Shown here: piece after piece, positions 29,751 to 36,288 of the stretch
Layout of the letters: every line of letters begins with the position of its first letter
How positions within the stretch are numbered: the stretch's first letter is position 1
From: a virus
IMG/VR virus record: IMGVR_UViG_3300017527_000794
Location: 1-36,288 of that record
Strand: one strand, 5' to 3'
Length of the DNA stretch: 36,288 nt
Notes under the pieces: generated by a model
What the model was told of the DNA's origin: nothing
The model's database searches: none
The model's input: the letters and a program-made list of their open reading frames with translations, nothing else
Made by a program: the position numbers and the translations under genes

Positions 29751-29765
29751 GGGGGATTAACCCCC
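29751..29765 (-). terminator. GC-rich hairpin downstream of the exported head-region gene
   Basis: GGGGG-TTAAT-CCCCC on the transcript, between the stop at 29773 and the RBS of the Lys-rich gene. No real T-run follows (ATTTAAA), so it may weaken rather than end transcription. Partner of the hairpin at 30401-30420 on the other side of the gene. Confidence 0.4.
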
Positions 29766-29772
29766 TCACCAT

Positions 29773-30384
29773 TTATTCAAGAACATAATCTAAAAACACA
29801 TCAACACCCTCACAGGTTTCAATGTTAGTTCCAACCGATGCGATTGATATTGCTGTATTAGCGGTCATAGAAACAAGTCCTGCCCCATTAGCTAACGGAG
29901 TAGTGTTTGTGTCACCCATTCTAATTAAAGTGTCATCGTCTAATGCTGTTGTAGTAAATTTTACTATAGCAACAGCACCAGCAGTTCCACCTATAATATC
30001 AACAGAAGTTGAATTGTCGCAATTACCCCCATAAGGAAGGAGAAAAACATCAACGACCCTGTAACGGTTAGATGCACCTGGAGCAACAAGCAACTCTTCT
30101 CCTGCTATTAACTGAGCAATGGTAACCCTCTCTCTTATATTCTGCACAAAAGTAGGATAATCTTTTGTTTGGTCATCATAGGTAAAGGTTGCTCCGGTTT
30201 CAATATCCAATAGACCACCGCTGGCAACAGTAACGGTTCCACCACTCTGAACAAGAACATCACCACCAGAAGTAACAACCTGCCTATCACCACCCTTATC
30301 CTTATAGATCTTTGTGGTGTTCACGGCATAAGATATACTTACAAGACCAAGCATGATAAATAAAATTAAAAATATTCTTTTCAT
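29773..30384 (-). CDS. Exported beta-repeat protein in the head module (moron-like)
   Basis: 203 aa from ATG 30384 (RBS AGGAGGAAGA); the longer frame start lies before that RBS. Signal peptide MKRIFLILFIMLGLVSISYA. The mature chain has a repeat GGDVLVQSGGTVTVASGGLL-DIETGATF (about 36-63) like beta-solenoid coils, then NIRERVTIAQLIAGEELLVA and a beta domain rich in Thr/Ala. It is bracketed by two GC-rich hairpins and stands between the decoration-like and connector genes, where no exported protein is expected; likely a moron gene for the host surface, or a capsid accessory protein. Confidence 0.65.
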   Translation of the reverse strand: MKRIFLILFIMLGLVSISYAVNTTKIYKDKGGDRQVVTSGGDVLVQSGGTVTVASGGLLDIETGATFTYDDQTKDYPTFVQNIRERVTIAQLIAGEELLVAPGASNRYRVVDVFLLPYGGNCDNSTSVDIIGGTAGAVAIVKFTTTALDDDTLIRMGDTNTTPLANGAGLVSMTANTAISIASVGTNIETCEGVDVFLDYVLE

Positions 30385-30400
30385 TCTTCCTCCTGTATTA

Positions 30401-30420
30401 GGGGTGAGTTTCCCCACCCC
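30401..30420 (-). terminator. GC-rich hairpin upstream of the exported head-region gene
   Basis: GGGGTG, 8-nt loop GGGAAACT, CACCCC on the transcript. Located in the gap between 30433 and the RBS of the gene starting at 30384. Only TAATAC follows, so a full terminator is doubtful. Confidence 0.4.
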
Positions 30421-30432
30421 CAACAGTAAAGG

Positions 30433-30858
30433 TTAAGTAGTTGAGTTCTGAAGAGTTGGTGCAATTTCAGGATTCTTAATACAGAGTACTGTTACATAAA
30501 GACTCGGAGTATCAGATCCTGTTACCTCAACCTGAATGTATCTCTTTGTTCCAAACACACCCTCGGTTGCAAGGAACTCACCCTCAGTAAGAGCATTACC
30601 TACCGTACAAGCTGTCCCACGGACAAGATTCTTTGTTGCTACTGCTGTCTTACCAGACATTCCAGAATCATCACTTTCATAGAAAGTAAGTGCCGCCTGG
30701 CCTGTGGTGAAAGCGGTGCAGTAAAGTGCAAAGTAAACTCCATTATCATAGTTCGCAGTATCAACAGTTACACCAAGCACAGGGGTTACGTTTGCGATGT
30801 TCTGGTTGTCAAAAGCAACCATTACTATTTGTTTTGTACATTCTTCTTTGATAGGCAT
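30433..30858 (-). CDS. Probable head decoration / structural protein
   Basis: 141 aa. Beta-rich: VMVAFDNQNIANVTPVLGVT, YDNGVYFALYCTAFTTGQAA, VFGTKRYIQVEVTGSDTPSL-YVTVLCIKNP (about 103-132). The last pattern occurs in small phage structural proteins placed after the capsid gene. Position right after the capsid supports decoration or stabilisation. RBS GGAGGCCATTAAA. No signal peptide, unlike the next gene. Confidence 0.65.
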   Translation of the reverse strand: MPIKEECTKQIVMVAFDNQNIANVTPVLGVTVDTANYDNGVYFALYCTAFTTGQAALTFYESDDSGMSGKTAVATKNLVRGTACTVGNALTEGEFLATEGVFGTKRYIQVEVTGSDTPSLYVTVLCIKNPEIAPTLQNSTT

Positions 30859-30889
30859 TTTAATGGCCTCCTTCTTTTTTGTTTTTGTT

Positions 30890-32185
30890 TTAGTTTATTA
30901 CCAGGATCTTGATTGCTTCAAAATTCGTTACTCCACCGCCAGTACGTTTTGTTGAGTAGAACTCAATGTACGGTTTGGCTGAGTAAGGATCACGGAGCAC
31001 TCGGATACCAAAACGATCAACAACTGTATAACCTACTGAGAAATTACCATAAGCAAGAGGAAGATTACCAGTTCCGATGGCTGCCATGTCACCGAAGATC
31101 ATATAAGACTTACCAAGCAGAACACGGTCAGTTCCGTCTTTCAGCATTGTCGGAGAAAAAAGATAACGACCTTCGCCATCAGCAAGTTTCATAATGTCGG
31201 AGAATGTTCCACGGTTCCCGGCAAAGATTGCACCCTGCTGATATCCATCATGCAGAGAGTTCTGAAGAGTGATAAGATCATCAGGTTCATCAATAGAACC
31301 TGCGGTTCCTGTTGCTGTGATCTGTGTGATTGCATCACGCTGATATGTGTTAGGAGTTGTTGCAGCCGTGTATGCAAGAAAACCCTTTGGTTTCTTGGAA
31401 CCATCGCCAGTACAGAAAGCAGTATTTTCAGTTCTTGAAATCTTGTCAACAACTTTACCTTGCAACCAACCTTCAATATCAAATCCTGCATCATCGAGCA
31501 TGGTCTGGGTGGCTTTTGGTTTGGCATAAACTTCATGGACAGGAATACTTAAGAGTCCAACCTGTGGAGTGTCAGTTTCATCTCTGTCCTCAACTTCTCC
31601 GACCCAACCGCAAGCAGCTTCATCATCATCCAGAACCATTTCAAAAACATTACTGGTTGTGGTAACAACGGAACAGACAGAACGCATAGGAGAGGTTTCA
31701 AAGATTCTTTTGATCATTGCAGATGACCGATCCGGAGTTACAAAGAATCCACCGTCAGGATTAGATCCCTCAACGAGTGCTTTTGCATATGCCTGAACTT
31801 TCATATCATCACCGTGGATGATTGACTTCTTGGCAACTTCAGAACAGAAAGCATCAACTGAATCAGCAGAAGGAACATTGCCTTTCCGGAGATAAGAGTA
31901 AAAAGACTGTTTGTGCTCATCAGTTACTTTACCTGAATTTCCATTACCATCGGTCAAAGCCTTTTCAATTGCGAAAAGTCTTTCATTGGTTTTCGCACCA
32001 TCGATCTTGACCTGTTCTGCCTGAATCTCTTCCATCAGTTTTGAAGATTTTTCCTGTGCCTCTTTCATGGATGCGAAATCCACGGCATCAATCTTCTTTT
32101 CCAAAGATGCGTGTTTCTCCTGAACGTGTGTTACTCCATCAGCAACGTCATCCAGTTTTTTCTGTAATTCTTTTTCAAATTCCAT
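30890..32185 (-). CDS. Major capsid protein, HK97 fold
   Basis: 431 aa, RBS AAGGAG before ATG 32185. N-terminal about 110 residues are charged helix (delta/scaffolding domain: KKLDDVADGVTHVQEKHASL ...). Then SNPDGGFFVTPDRSSAMIKR (about 148-167), VCSVVTTTSNVFEMVLDDDE, PVHEVYAKPKATQTMLDDAG-FDIEGWLQGKV (about 226-256) and NTAFCTGDGSKKPKGFLAY, the hallmark of HK97-type capsids. The protease encoded directly upstream should remove the delta domain. Confidence 0.95.
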   Translation of the reverse strand: MEFEKELQKKLDDVADGVTHVQEKHASLEKKIDAVDFASMKEAQEKSSKLMEEIQAEQVKIDGAKTNERLFAIEKALTDGNGNSGKVTDEHKQSFYSYLRKGNVPSADSVDAFCSEVAKKSIIHGDDMKVQAYAKALVEGSNPDGGFFVTPDRSSAMIKRIFETSPMRSVCSVVTTTSNVFEMVLDDDEAACGWVGEVEDRDETDTPQVGLLSIPVHEVYAKPKATQTMLDDAGFDIEGWLQGKVVDKISRTENTAFCTGDGSKKPKGFLAYTAATTPNTYQRDAITQITATGTAGSIDEPDDLITLQNSLHDGYQQGAIFAGNRGTFSDIMKLADGEGRYLFSPTMLKDGTDRVLLGKSYMIFGDMAAIGTGNLPLAYGNFSVGYTVVDRFGIRVLRDPYSAKPYIEFYSTKRTGGGVTNFEAIKILVIN

Positions 32186-32186
32186 T

Positions 32187-32888
32187 TTAAAACTCCTTTA
32201 TTGATTTAAGTATTTTATCCATCGTTTTAATTAACTCTTCACCCTCACGGTGGCTGTCATGCACCTCGCGTAACATGTCAGCTTCTCTCATTAATCTGAT
32301 TATTGTTTTAGCTTCGCTCTGTGAAAACTTAATTCCTGTTCGGAGTGCTTCCTCAAGAGCTTTTATTTCAACACCTTTTAATCTACTGAAGTCAATTCCC
32401 TTAACTGCGGTGATATTCGCAAAAGGATTCATAGGTTCATCAACAATTGAACCTTCCCAGATCTCAGCCTTTGATATTTCTCTGATTCCATCTTTAGTCT
32501 CAGCCTTTTTCTTTTCCCACCCGATTGAGAAATCAGAATAAACTCCCTGTTTTGCCAGAGCGTATGCTTCCTGCCCCAACTGCACATCAAGATTAATCTC
32601 ACCGATTCCAAACAGTCCCTTCTCATCCTCACGGACAGTTTCAATTGGAAACCCACCGATGGTACGACCGTGCATATCCTTCAGCCGGACAGGACGGTTG
32701 GTTTCTTTATGTCTTTCAATGCTTTCAAGGAATGCTCCCTTTACAAACCTGTCTTTTACTCCTGTCCAATCACCACGGTCAACATCCCATGTAGCGATAT
32801 GACCTTCAACAATTCCTATATTTACACCGTCTTTTTCTTTTGTCTGTGTAATTCTTCCACCACATTTATTTTCTATGACTCTTGCCAT
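32187..32888 (-). CDS. Prohead protease, HK97 type (S78)
   Basis: 233 aa, RBS AAGGAGGTCGT. VEGHIATWDVDRGDWTGVKD-RFVKGAF (about 28-54), VRLKDMHGRTIGGFPI (catalytic His, about residue 70), QGVYSDFSIGWEKKK (catalytic Ser, about 117) and EIWEGSIVDEPMNPFA (acidic residue). Cuts capsid delta domains during maturation. C-terminal helical extension (residues about 165-233), longer than some homologues, may be the self-processed scaffold part. TAA and next ATG are 1 nt apart. Confidence 0.9.
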   Translation of the reverse strand: MARVIENKCGGRITQTKEKDGVNIGIVEGHIATWDVDRGDWTGVKDRFVKGAFLESIERHKETNRPVRLKDMHGRTIGGFPIETVREDEKGLFGIGEINLDVQLGQEAYALAKQGVYSDFSIGWEKKKAETKDGIREISKAEIWEGSIVDEPMNPFANITAVKGIDFSRLKGVEIKALEEALRTGIKFSQSEAKTIIRLMREADMLREVHDSHREGEELIKTMDKILKSIKEF

Positions 32889-32897
32889 ACGACCTCC

Positions 32898-33671
32898 TTA
32901 AAAAGTATATTTACTTCCACATCTGCATCCTGCCACATTCCCTATTAATGCTCCCATTGACATGTCGCCAGGAAACATAAGGAACTGTCCGTTTACTAAA
33001 AAAGGCTGGTTGATAGGAACGGATGCAACATCTGAGTGGCGATGTCCTCTCCGGACTAAGTGATCCCCAACATCCCACCATTCTTTTTTTGCCAACACTG
33101 CACCAACAGCACCTGCCACCAGAGCATCCCTTGGCTCCATCCCTGCCTCTGCATAAGCCTCAATCAGTTTAGTCGATTCTGAGGCTTTTTGTGTTTCAGA
33201 TATTATGATCGTATTCTCACGACCTTTAAACTTTCTACTCAGGATAGTTGCAGACACGACAGCCAGTTCCCTAGTGGTGAACGAATAGTTTCCTTCGTTA
33301 GCAAACGACTGTCGAGCCTGCGTAACTGCATCGTCCATATTGTTCTGAGTCGTATTTAGCATTTCGTCTGTCACCACTGTTCCTGTTCTTTCTCCCCACA
33401 TTAAAAGTGCTGCGAGGACTGCATCGTTTAAATTTTCTTCATCCTGTTTTGTGTCTGTCTTAACCACACCCATGAACGCATTTTGAACTCTTCCGTAATG
33501 ATTATCCAATATTGTTTCAAGTTGTGATTTATATCTATATGCTCTTATAAAAGTTCCTGTTGAAATTCCAATCCTAAACTCAGCATTTATCTTTTGGAAT
33601 AATCTTTTTACTTCCGGTCTGAATTTCTCCTCAAGTTTAATCTTTAATTTTAACTGTTTCTTAAGGTTCAT
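32898..33671 (-). CDS. Minor head / morphogenesis protein (Mu F-like)
   Basis: 257 aa; ATG overlaps the portal stop by 11 nt, RBS GAGGA. Helical N-terminus (LEEKFRPEVKRLFQKINAEF) and the C-terminal signature KEWWDVGDHLVRRGHRHSDV ... PFLVNGQFLMFPGDMSMGAL ... NVAGCRCGS (about 197-253) of Mu gpF/SPP1 gp7 minor head proteins, with the RxxH and CRC metal-like residues. A few copies sit inside the head and may be injected with the DNA. Immediate portal partner. Confidence 0.85.
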   Translation of the reverse strand: MNLKKQLKLKIKLEEKFRPEVKRLFQKINAEFRIGISTGTFIRAYRYKSQLETILDNHYGRVQNAFMGVVKTDTKQDEENLNDAVLAALLMWGERTGTVVTDEMLNTTQNNMDDAVTQARQSFANEGNYSFTTRELAVVSATILSRKFKGRENTIIISETQKASESTKLIEAYAEAGMEPRDALVAGAVGAVLAKKEWWDVGDHLVRRGHRHSDVASVPINQPFLVNGQFLMFPGDMSMGALIGNVAGCRCGSKYTF

Positions 33672-34953
33672 CCACCGTCCTCGGCTCAGGCTCGTTTAAA
33701 TCTGTTCCAAGCGGAATGTATGCTGCGTTCTGATAAAGGACATCTCCACCTTCAACATCTTTACGGTTAGGCATTGATTCCCTTATCTCGTTAATTGTTT
33801 CAAGCCCTGTTTCTTTACGCTCTTTAAGTTCTTTAAGTTTTCTCGCTTTAAGAGGTTGAAGCGATTCAGGATTATAGGTTATTTTCATTCCGGATTTAAG
33901 ATCTATCCCATATCTTGGAAGTAAAAATCTGGTAAGACCCTGGAACAGTTTATCGGCAAGAGGAAGAGTTGCCATGTCATACAGCATCTCAATTCCTGTT
34001 GCAAGATTGTTAAATGTACTTGCCTTGTTTGAAATTAATGGAAGCGGAATGTGATATCTTGAGTAGATGGATCTCCCGGCAATCTGATCAAGTTCTGCAA
34101 AGTCCATATCTTTTTGCGTGATACCCATCTCCTGTACGGTTTCAACATCGCCACCAGAAAGGACTGCGATCTTACCGGCATTTTCCTCTCCAGCGAAGGT
34201 ATCATTAAGTCTCTCGGATCTTTGCAGATGCTCATCATCAGACATGTGCTCATCTTTAAAAACTACCAACAAAGAGAGTCTTCCACCGTTATCAATAATC
34301 TTCATATTATGGATACGGCCTTTTATCTGTTGGTTCGCTTCAAGCGATGCCGCCTGAAGTGGAGAGTCTGCGGTTCCATCGGTCGGCATGGATGAGAACC
34401 CTGCAATCCGGTAAATTTCTTTTAAAGGTCCGTCATAATATCTTGACACTCTTTGTTTTGATATTTTGACATCGTACTCACCTCTTCCGATTCCGGACCC
34501 GATATTAAACATGTCTACATATCCATCACCACCTGTTGTAGCTGTCACGTTAATCGGTTTAACCGGATGAATTTCGGTAGGTGGCAGGGTCACGGCACCC
34601 ATACCATAGAAGTGAGTTTGATTTGTCAAAAGACTGTGTCTTGCAATCCGTGATGCGAAATCGTTCCATGTCATGTGAGAGTTTGGGTTTTTGAGGAGAT
34701 CAACAATTGGATGTTCATCAACTATTGATCCATCGGCAAGCATTAAGATTGGTTTAATCTGTTCAAATGTGTCGGCAATAATATCTACTGCTGTTGCGAC
34801 TGAGGAATTTTGACCGTAGAATTTAAATGCTTTTTGAGGAGTAATTTTCTCGTTTGTCAGGCAATCAAATAAAAATTCATTTGTCAGGCTGTCTATGTAA
34901 ACACTTCTGGTGGATGGTTGTGAGGCTTTTGTTTCCCAAAATTTCCAGTTCAT
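33661..34953 (-). CDS. Portal protein
   Basis: 430 aa from ATG 34953 (an upstream TTG adds 3 residues). NWKFWETKASQPSTRSVYID then QNSSVATAVDIIADTFEQIK (about 46-65) and LLKNPNSHMTWNDFASRIAR-HSLLTNQTHFYG (about 82-113) are the HK97-like portal (phage_portal) pattern; SRYHIPLPLISNKASTFNNL and LTRFLLPRYGIDLKSGMKIT lie in the stem/wing. Dodecamer at one head vertex. It is the first gene of the late transcription unit; the terminase genes that normally precede it are missing here. No clear RBS. Confidence 0.9.
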   Translation of the reverse strand: MNWKFWETKASQPSTRSVYIDSLTNEFLFDCLTNEKITPQKAFKFYGQNSSVATAVDIIADTFEQIKPILMLADGSIVDEHPIVDLLKNPNSHMTWNDFASRIARHSLLTNQTHFYGMGAVTLPPTEIHPVKPINVTATTGGDGYVDMFNIGSGIGRGEYDVKISKQRVSRYYDGPLKEIYRIAGFSSMPTDGTADSPLQAASLEANQQIKGRIHNMKIIDNGGRLSLLVVFKDEHMSDDEHLQRSERLNDTFAGEENAGKIAVLSGGDVETVQEMGITQKDMDFAELDQIAGRSIYSRYHIPLPLISNKASTFNNLATGIEMLYDMATLPLADKLFQGLTRFLLPRYGIDLKSGMKITYNPESLQPLKARKLKELKERKETGLETINEIRESMPNRKDVEGGDVLYQNAAYIPLGTDLNEPEPRTVDEP

Positions 34954-34962
34954 AAACACCAA

Positions 34963-35025
34963 CTATTAAATTTTTTTATAGTTTGTAAAACTATTTTACA
35001 CCCTATTAAATCATTTAATAGTTTA
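34963..35025. promoter_or_regulatory. Operator array of the late promoter
   Basis: Repeated half-sites in 63 bp: CTATTAAA (34963-34970), perfect palindrome ATAGTTT-GTA-AAACTAT (34978-34994), perfect palindrome CTATTAAA-TCA-TTTAATAG (35003-35021), flanked by GTTTA. The half-site consensus is about AAACTATTAAA. One palindrome covers the -10/spacer region of the candidate promoter, the other lies just downstream, as operators of a dimeric regulator would. Confidence 0.6.
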
Positions 35026-35031
35026 TGTCAA
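35003..35031 (-). promoter_or_regulatory. Candidate late promoter
   Basis: On the - strand TTGACA (35031-35026, perfect -35) is followed after 17 nt by TAATAG (35008-35003), a modest -10; TTTAAT at 15 nt is an alternative. Transcripts would start about 40 nt before the portal ATG. It is the only good sigma70-like site in front of the head genes and lies inside the operator array. Confidence 0.5.
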
Positions 35032-35047
35032 GCTTTTTTAGGAGAAA

Positions 35048-35064
35048 GTGACAAAAAATGTCAC
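35048..35064. promoter_or_regulatory. Inverted repeat upstream of the late promoter
   Basis: GTGACA-AAAAA-TGTCAC, perfect 6-bp arms, centred about 25 bp upstream of the -35 box. Unrelated to the AACTATTAAA half-sites; position fits an activator or second regulator. Confidence 0.45.
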
Positions 35065-35090
35065 CTATTGTATATATGTGTGCATTTTGA

Positions 35091-35122
35091 ATAAAAAAAA
35101 GCCGGAGGCAGCACCCCGACTT
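35091..35122 (-). terminator. Rho-independent terminator for leftward transcripts
   Basis: On the - strand AAGTCGGGG, loop TGCTGC, CTCCGGCTT followed by TTTTTT. The 9-bp stem includes two G-U pairs that exist only in the - strand RNA (they are C-A mismatches on the other strand), so it is directional. It isolates the late promoter from the tRNA/small-gene unit to the right. Confidence 0.75.
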
Positions 35123-35164
35123 GTTTATTGATGCCAACGCATGACACCTTTATCTTTTAATATT

Positions 35165-35190
35165 TCCCAATTGTATTGGGATTCTTTTTT
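35165..35190 (+). terminator. Rho-independent terminator-like hairpin (+ orientation)
   Basis: TCCCAAT-TGT-ATTGGGA, 7 bp perfect, followed by TTCTTTTTT on the + strand. No + strand gene is seen before it in this area; it may guard against rightward antisense transcription or be a coincidental part of the micro-ORF. Confidence 0.5.
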
Positions 35191-35314
35191 CTATAATATT
35201 TATGTTTGCGACTTTTCATCGCCTGTTCATATTCCCTCCCTCTGAATAAGATTTATATGATTTACTAACCAATATAATCAGAATATACATTATTTTGATA
35301 TCGTTTGTCAATAA

Positions 35315-35347
35315 AAAAGCACCATCTCCCATGAGACAGTGCTTTTT
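35315..35347. terminator. Bidirectional rho-independent terminator
   Basis: AAAAAGCAC ... GTGCTTTTT outer stem (9 bp) with inner TCTC-CCAT-GAGA; A-run on one side and T-run on the other make it active in both directions. It ends the tRNA-Thr / 81-aa gene unit coming from the right. Confidence 0.75.
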
Positions 35348-35419
35348 CAGAAAGGAAAGACAGATATGAGCACCTGTATGTATATCAAACCTTTTCAGGG
35401 ATGTCAAGTAAATTAAAGG

Positions 35420-35665
35420 CTATTTTTCACCCCATTCATACATCTCTTTAAAATTAAGTCTTGGTGGAGGATTTAATGGAATAAAAGTACACCCATGCTC
35501 CTTTATATAATTTTCCTCTGTCAAAATAATTCTATCAAAAATTTCTCTTATAGGATTTTCACACCTTGTGGACAAATCTTCTATCTCATCCCTGTATCTC
35601 CATATTTCTCCTAAATCAGAATCACATTTTTCTTCCATTGCATCAATTCTTTGCTTATCATCCAT
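35420..35665 (-). CDS. Small hypothetical protein
   Basis: 81 aa, ATG 35665 with RBS AAGGAGAGGATT, the same string as before the zinc-ribbon gene at 2590, hinting that this end belongs to the same phage. N-terminus is a charged helix (DDKQRIDAMEEKCDSDLGEI), then EEDLSTRCENPIREIFDRII-like helix and a Pro-rich turn (IPLNPPPRL). No family recognised. It follows the tRNA on the same strand and is ended by the terminator at 35315-35347. Confidence 0.65.
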   Translation of the reverse strand: MDDKQRIDAMEEKCDSDLGEIWRYRDEIEDLSTRCENPIREIFDRIILTEENYIKEHGCTFIPLNPPPRLNFKEMYEWGEK

Positions 35666-35686
35666 AATCCTCTCCTTTTTAAGTTA

Positions 35687-35759
35687 AGCCGAATATTGGA
35701 TTTGAACCAATGACCCTCTCATTACAAGTGAGATGCTCTACCAACTGAGCTAATCCGGC
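35687..35759 (-). tRNA. tRNA-Thr (anticodon UGU)
   Basis: 73 nt, complete cloverleaf: acceptor GCCGGAT/ATTCGGC (one G-U), D arm GCTC..GAGC with AGTTGGTA, anticodon arm TCTCA-CTTGTAA-TGAGA (anticodon TGT), TPsiC arm ATTGG-TTCAAAT-CCAAT, discriminator T. No CCA encoded. It would read ACA codons, frequent in these genes. Either a phage-carried tRNA or a host tRNA used as attachment site; no attL/attR duplicate is visible within the window. Confidence 0.9.
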
Positions 35760-35761
35760 AG

Positions 35762-35845
35762 TTAGTTATCCCATTCAAATAATATTGAAACTACTAAACA
35801 AAATGCGGTTACTAATACCCCTGATATGATTAACCATAAAGCCAT
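35762..35845 (-). CDS. 27-aa membrane micro-protein
   Basis: ATG 35845 directly follows the TAA of the 39-aa ORF; RBS GAGAGGGATAATTAA. MALWLIISGVLVTAFCLVVS then ILFEWDN: one membrane helix, outside-acidic end. Stop is 2 nt from the tRNA 5' end. Same size class as the peptide at 1941. Function unknown. Confidence 0.55.
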   Translation of the reverse strand: MALWLIISGVLVTAFCLVVSILFEWDN

Positions 35846-35965
35846 TTAATTATCCCTCTCTAAATTGTAATTATCACCAAAGGCACGAATAACAGTAATA
35901 GTGTGTTCATCCATTACTATGCACATAAAAATATGTTGCTCTTCAAATGATTCAATTATTTCCAT
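35846..35965 (-). CDS. 39-aa hypothetical protein
   Basis: ATG 35965 to TAA, overlapping the upstream gene by 10 nt. MEIIESFEEQHIFMCIVMDE-HTITVIRAFGDNYNLERD: acidic and amphipathic, a small beta-alpha protein by look. RBS is weak. Its 3' end carries the RBS of the next micro-gene, a tight arrangement that supports translation. Confidence 0.45.
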   Translation of the reverse strand: MEIIESFEEQHIFMCIVMDEHTITVIRAFGDNYNLERDN

Positions 35966-36288
35966 GAGTAATTTAAATGATTGTAAGTTGAAATAAGTTT
36001 ATTTTTTATGGTTGGATTGTTTCGTTCAATCGTGTTTAATATACGATTTTTAATCCATTTTTTTAACCACGGAATTGACTCAATTATAATCATTCTATTA
36101 TTTAACCTTAATGTACTTAGTTTAAAATAAAAAATTTCGTATTTACCTGTTTTATTTTTAAGTATTTTAAATTGTAAATAAAATAAGAGATATGGACTAT
36201 GTAACCATGGATCAACGTGCATTTCTTTGTCTTTCAAATCAAGAGCATTACAAGCAGACTTAAAAGCTTTAGTTATTTTTTTATTCAT
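35956..36288 (-). CDS. Hypothetical protein, 5' end at or beyond window edge
   Basis: At least 110 aa; an ATG lies exactly at the right edge (36288), so the true start may be there or outside. No family recognised. Sequence is basic and aromatic-rich (HSPYLLFYLQFKILKNKTGK, IPWLKKWIKNRILNTIERNN), AT-rich even for this window. No clear membrane segment. May be phage early-type or host; unresolved. Confidence 0.5.
   Translation of the reverse strand: MNKKITKAFKSACNALDLKDKEMHVDPWLHSPYLLFYLQFKILKNKTGKYEIFYFKLSTLRLNNRMIIIESIPWLKKWIKNRILNTIERNNPTIKNKLISTYNHLNYSWK

Larger units (their letters stand above)
35123..35419. other. Region without a convincing gene; hairpins and terminators
   Basis: Holds a + strand hairpin with T-run (35165-35190), a bidirectional terminator (35315-35347), and only weak - strand micro-ORFs, the best being 20 codons (35219-35157, basic, starting MKSRKHKYYRKK) behind GGGAGGGAATATGAACAGGCG. 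The AT-rich rest shows no pattern that I can interpret. Confidence 0.5.

Noticed and set aside
35216-35407. 63-codon - strand ORF upstream of the late promoter
   Set aside because: It spans the bidirectional terminator and has no RBS or recognisable sequence.
35725-35737. CTCATTAC in the tRNA-Thr region as another copy of the 13-bp motif
   Set aside because: It is the complement of the anticodon stem, constrained by tRNA structure; flanking bases do not match the consensus.
1-36288. Alternative genetic code with TGA as a general sense codon
   Set aside because: Only two in-frame TGAs are seen in about 60 genes, while TGA properly ends several genes with overlapping starts; any recoding must be site-specific.

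Overview
The window is a large part of an AT-rich tailed-phage genome (prophage or free phage; no integrase, transposase, repressor or host flank is recognisable). It has two arms that converge. The left arm (about 1-10,100) is on the + strand and carries early genes: many small hypothetical or zinc-ribbon proteins and a recombination/replication set (Rad52-like annealase, DnaQ-type exonuclease, HNH-like protein, DUF1367/NinB-like protein, DUF1376-type replication protein, SSB, winged helix protein, VRR-NUC nuclease). The right arm (about 34,953 down to 10,097) is on the - strand and carries late genes in Mu-like contractile-tail order: portal, Mu F-like minor head protein, prohead protease, HK97-fold capsid, head-tail joining proteins, tail terminator, DUF2635, sheath, tube, frameshifted tail chaperones, tape measure, gp43-, gp44-, gp45-, gp46-, gp47- and gp48-like baseplate proteins, fibres, and a probable lysis/outer-surface cassette. 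No terminase is visible. The host cannot be named; low GC content, Mu-like tail genes and Sec signal peptides fit a low-GC Gram-negative-type bacterium, but this is inference.

The late operon starts at a region (34,963-35,125) with a candidate promoter embedded in several copies of an AACTATTAAA-type half-site, upstream of which is a minus-strand terminator. Right of that lie a tRNA-Thr(UGU), a small hypothetical gene and micro-membrane-protein genes, also on the - strand. The two arms meet at 10,097-10,100, where the last codons of the two converging genes share bases and no terminator separates them.

Most notable observations: (1) two otherwise intact late genes, the gp48/YmfQ-like baseplate gene and a small CNGCG...HD phospholipase-A2-like gene, are each interrupted by a single in-frame TGA exactly where their families (from memory) have a conserved cysteine; in the first, a perfect 8-bp hairpin begins 13 nt after the TGA, an arrangement like a bacterial SECIS. 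This suggests selenocysteine/cysteine recoding or opal suppression, with nonsense mutation the null explanation. (2) The first 5.2 kb carries at least 14 copies of a 13-bp motif (consensus AAATCTCATTAYY), most of them just before ribosome binding sites, a start-associated repeat family; two copies are part of a longer repeat preceded by a hairpin. (3) A 70-nt three-helix RNA structure sits before the replication gene and a three-way junction sits before ssb. (4) Several late-operon proteins carry Sec signal peptides, one of them bracketed by GC-rich hairpins like a moron. (5) At least five very small genes lie in tight overlap with their neighbours.
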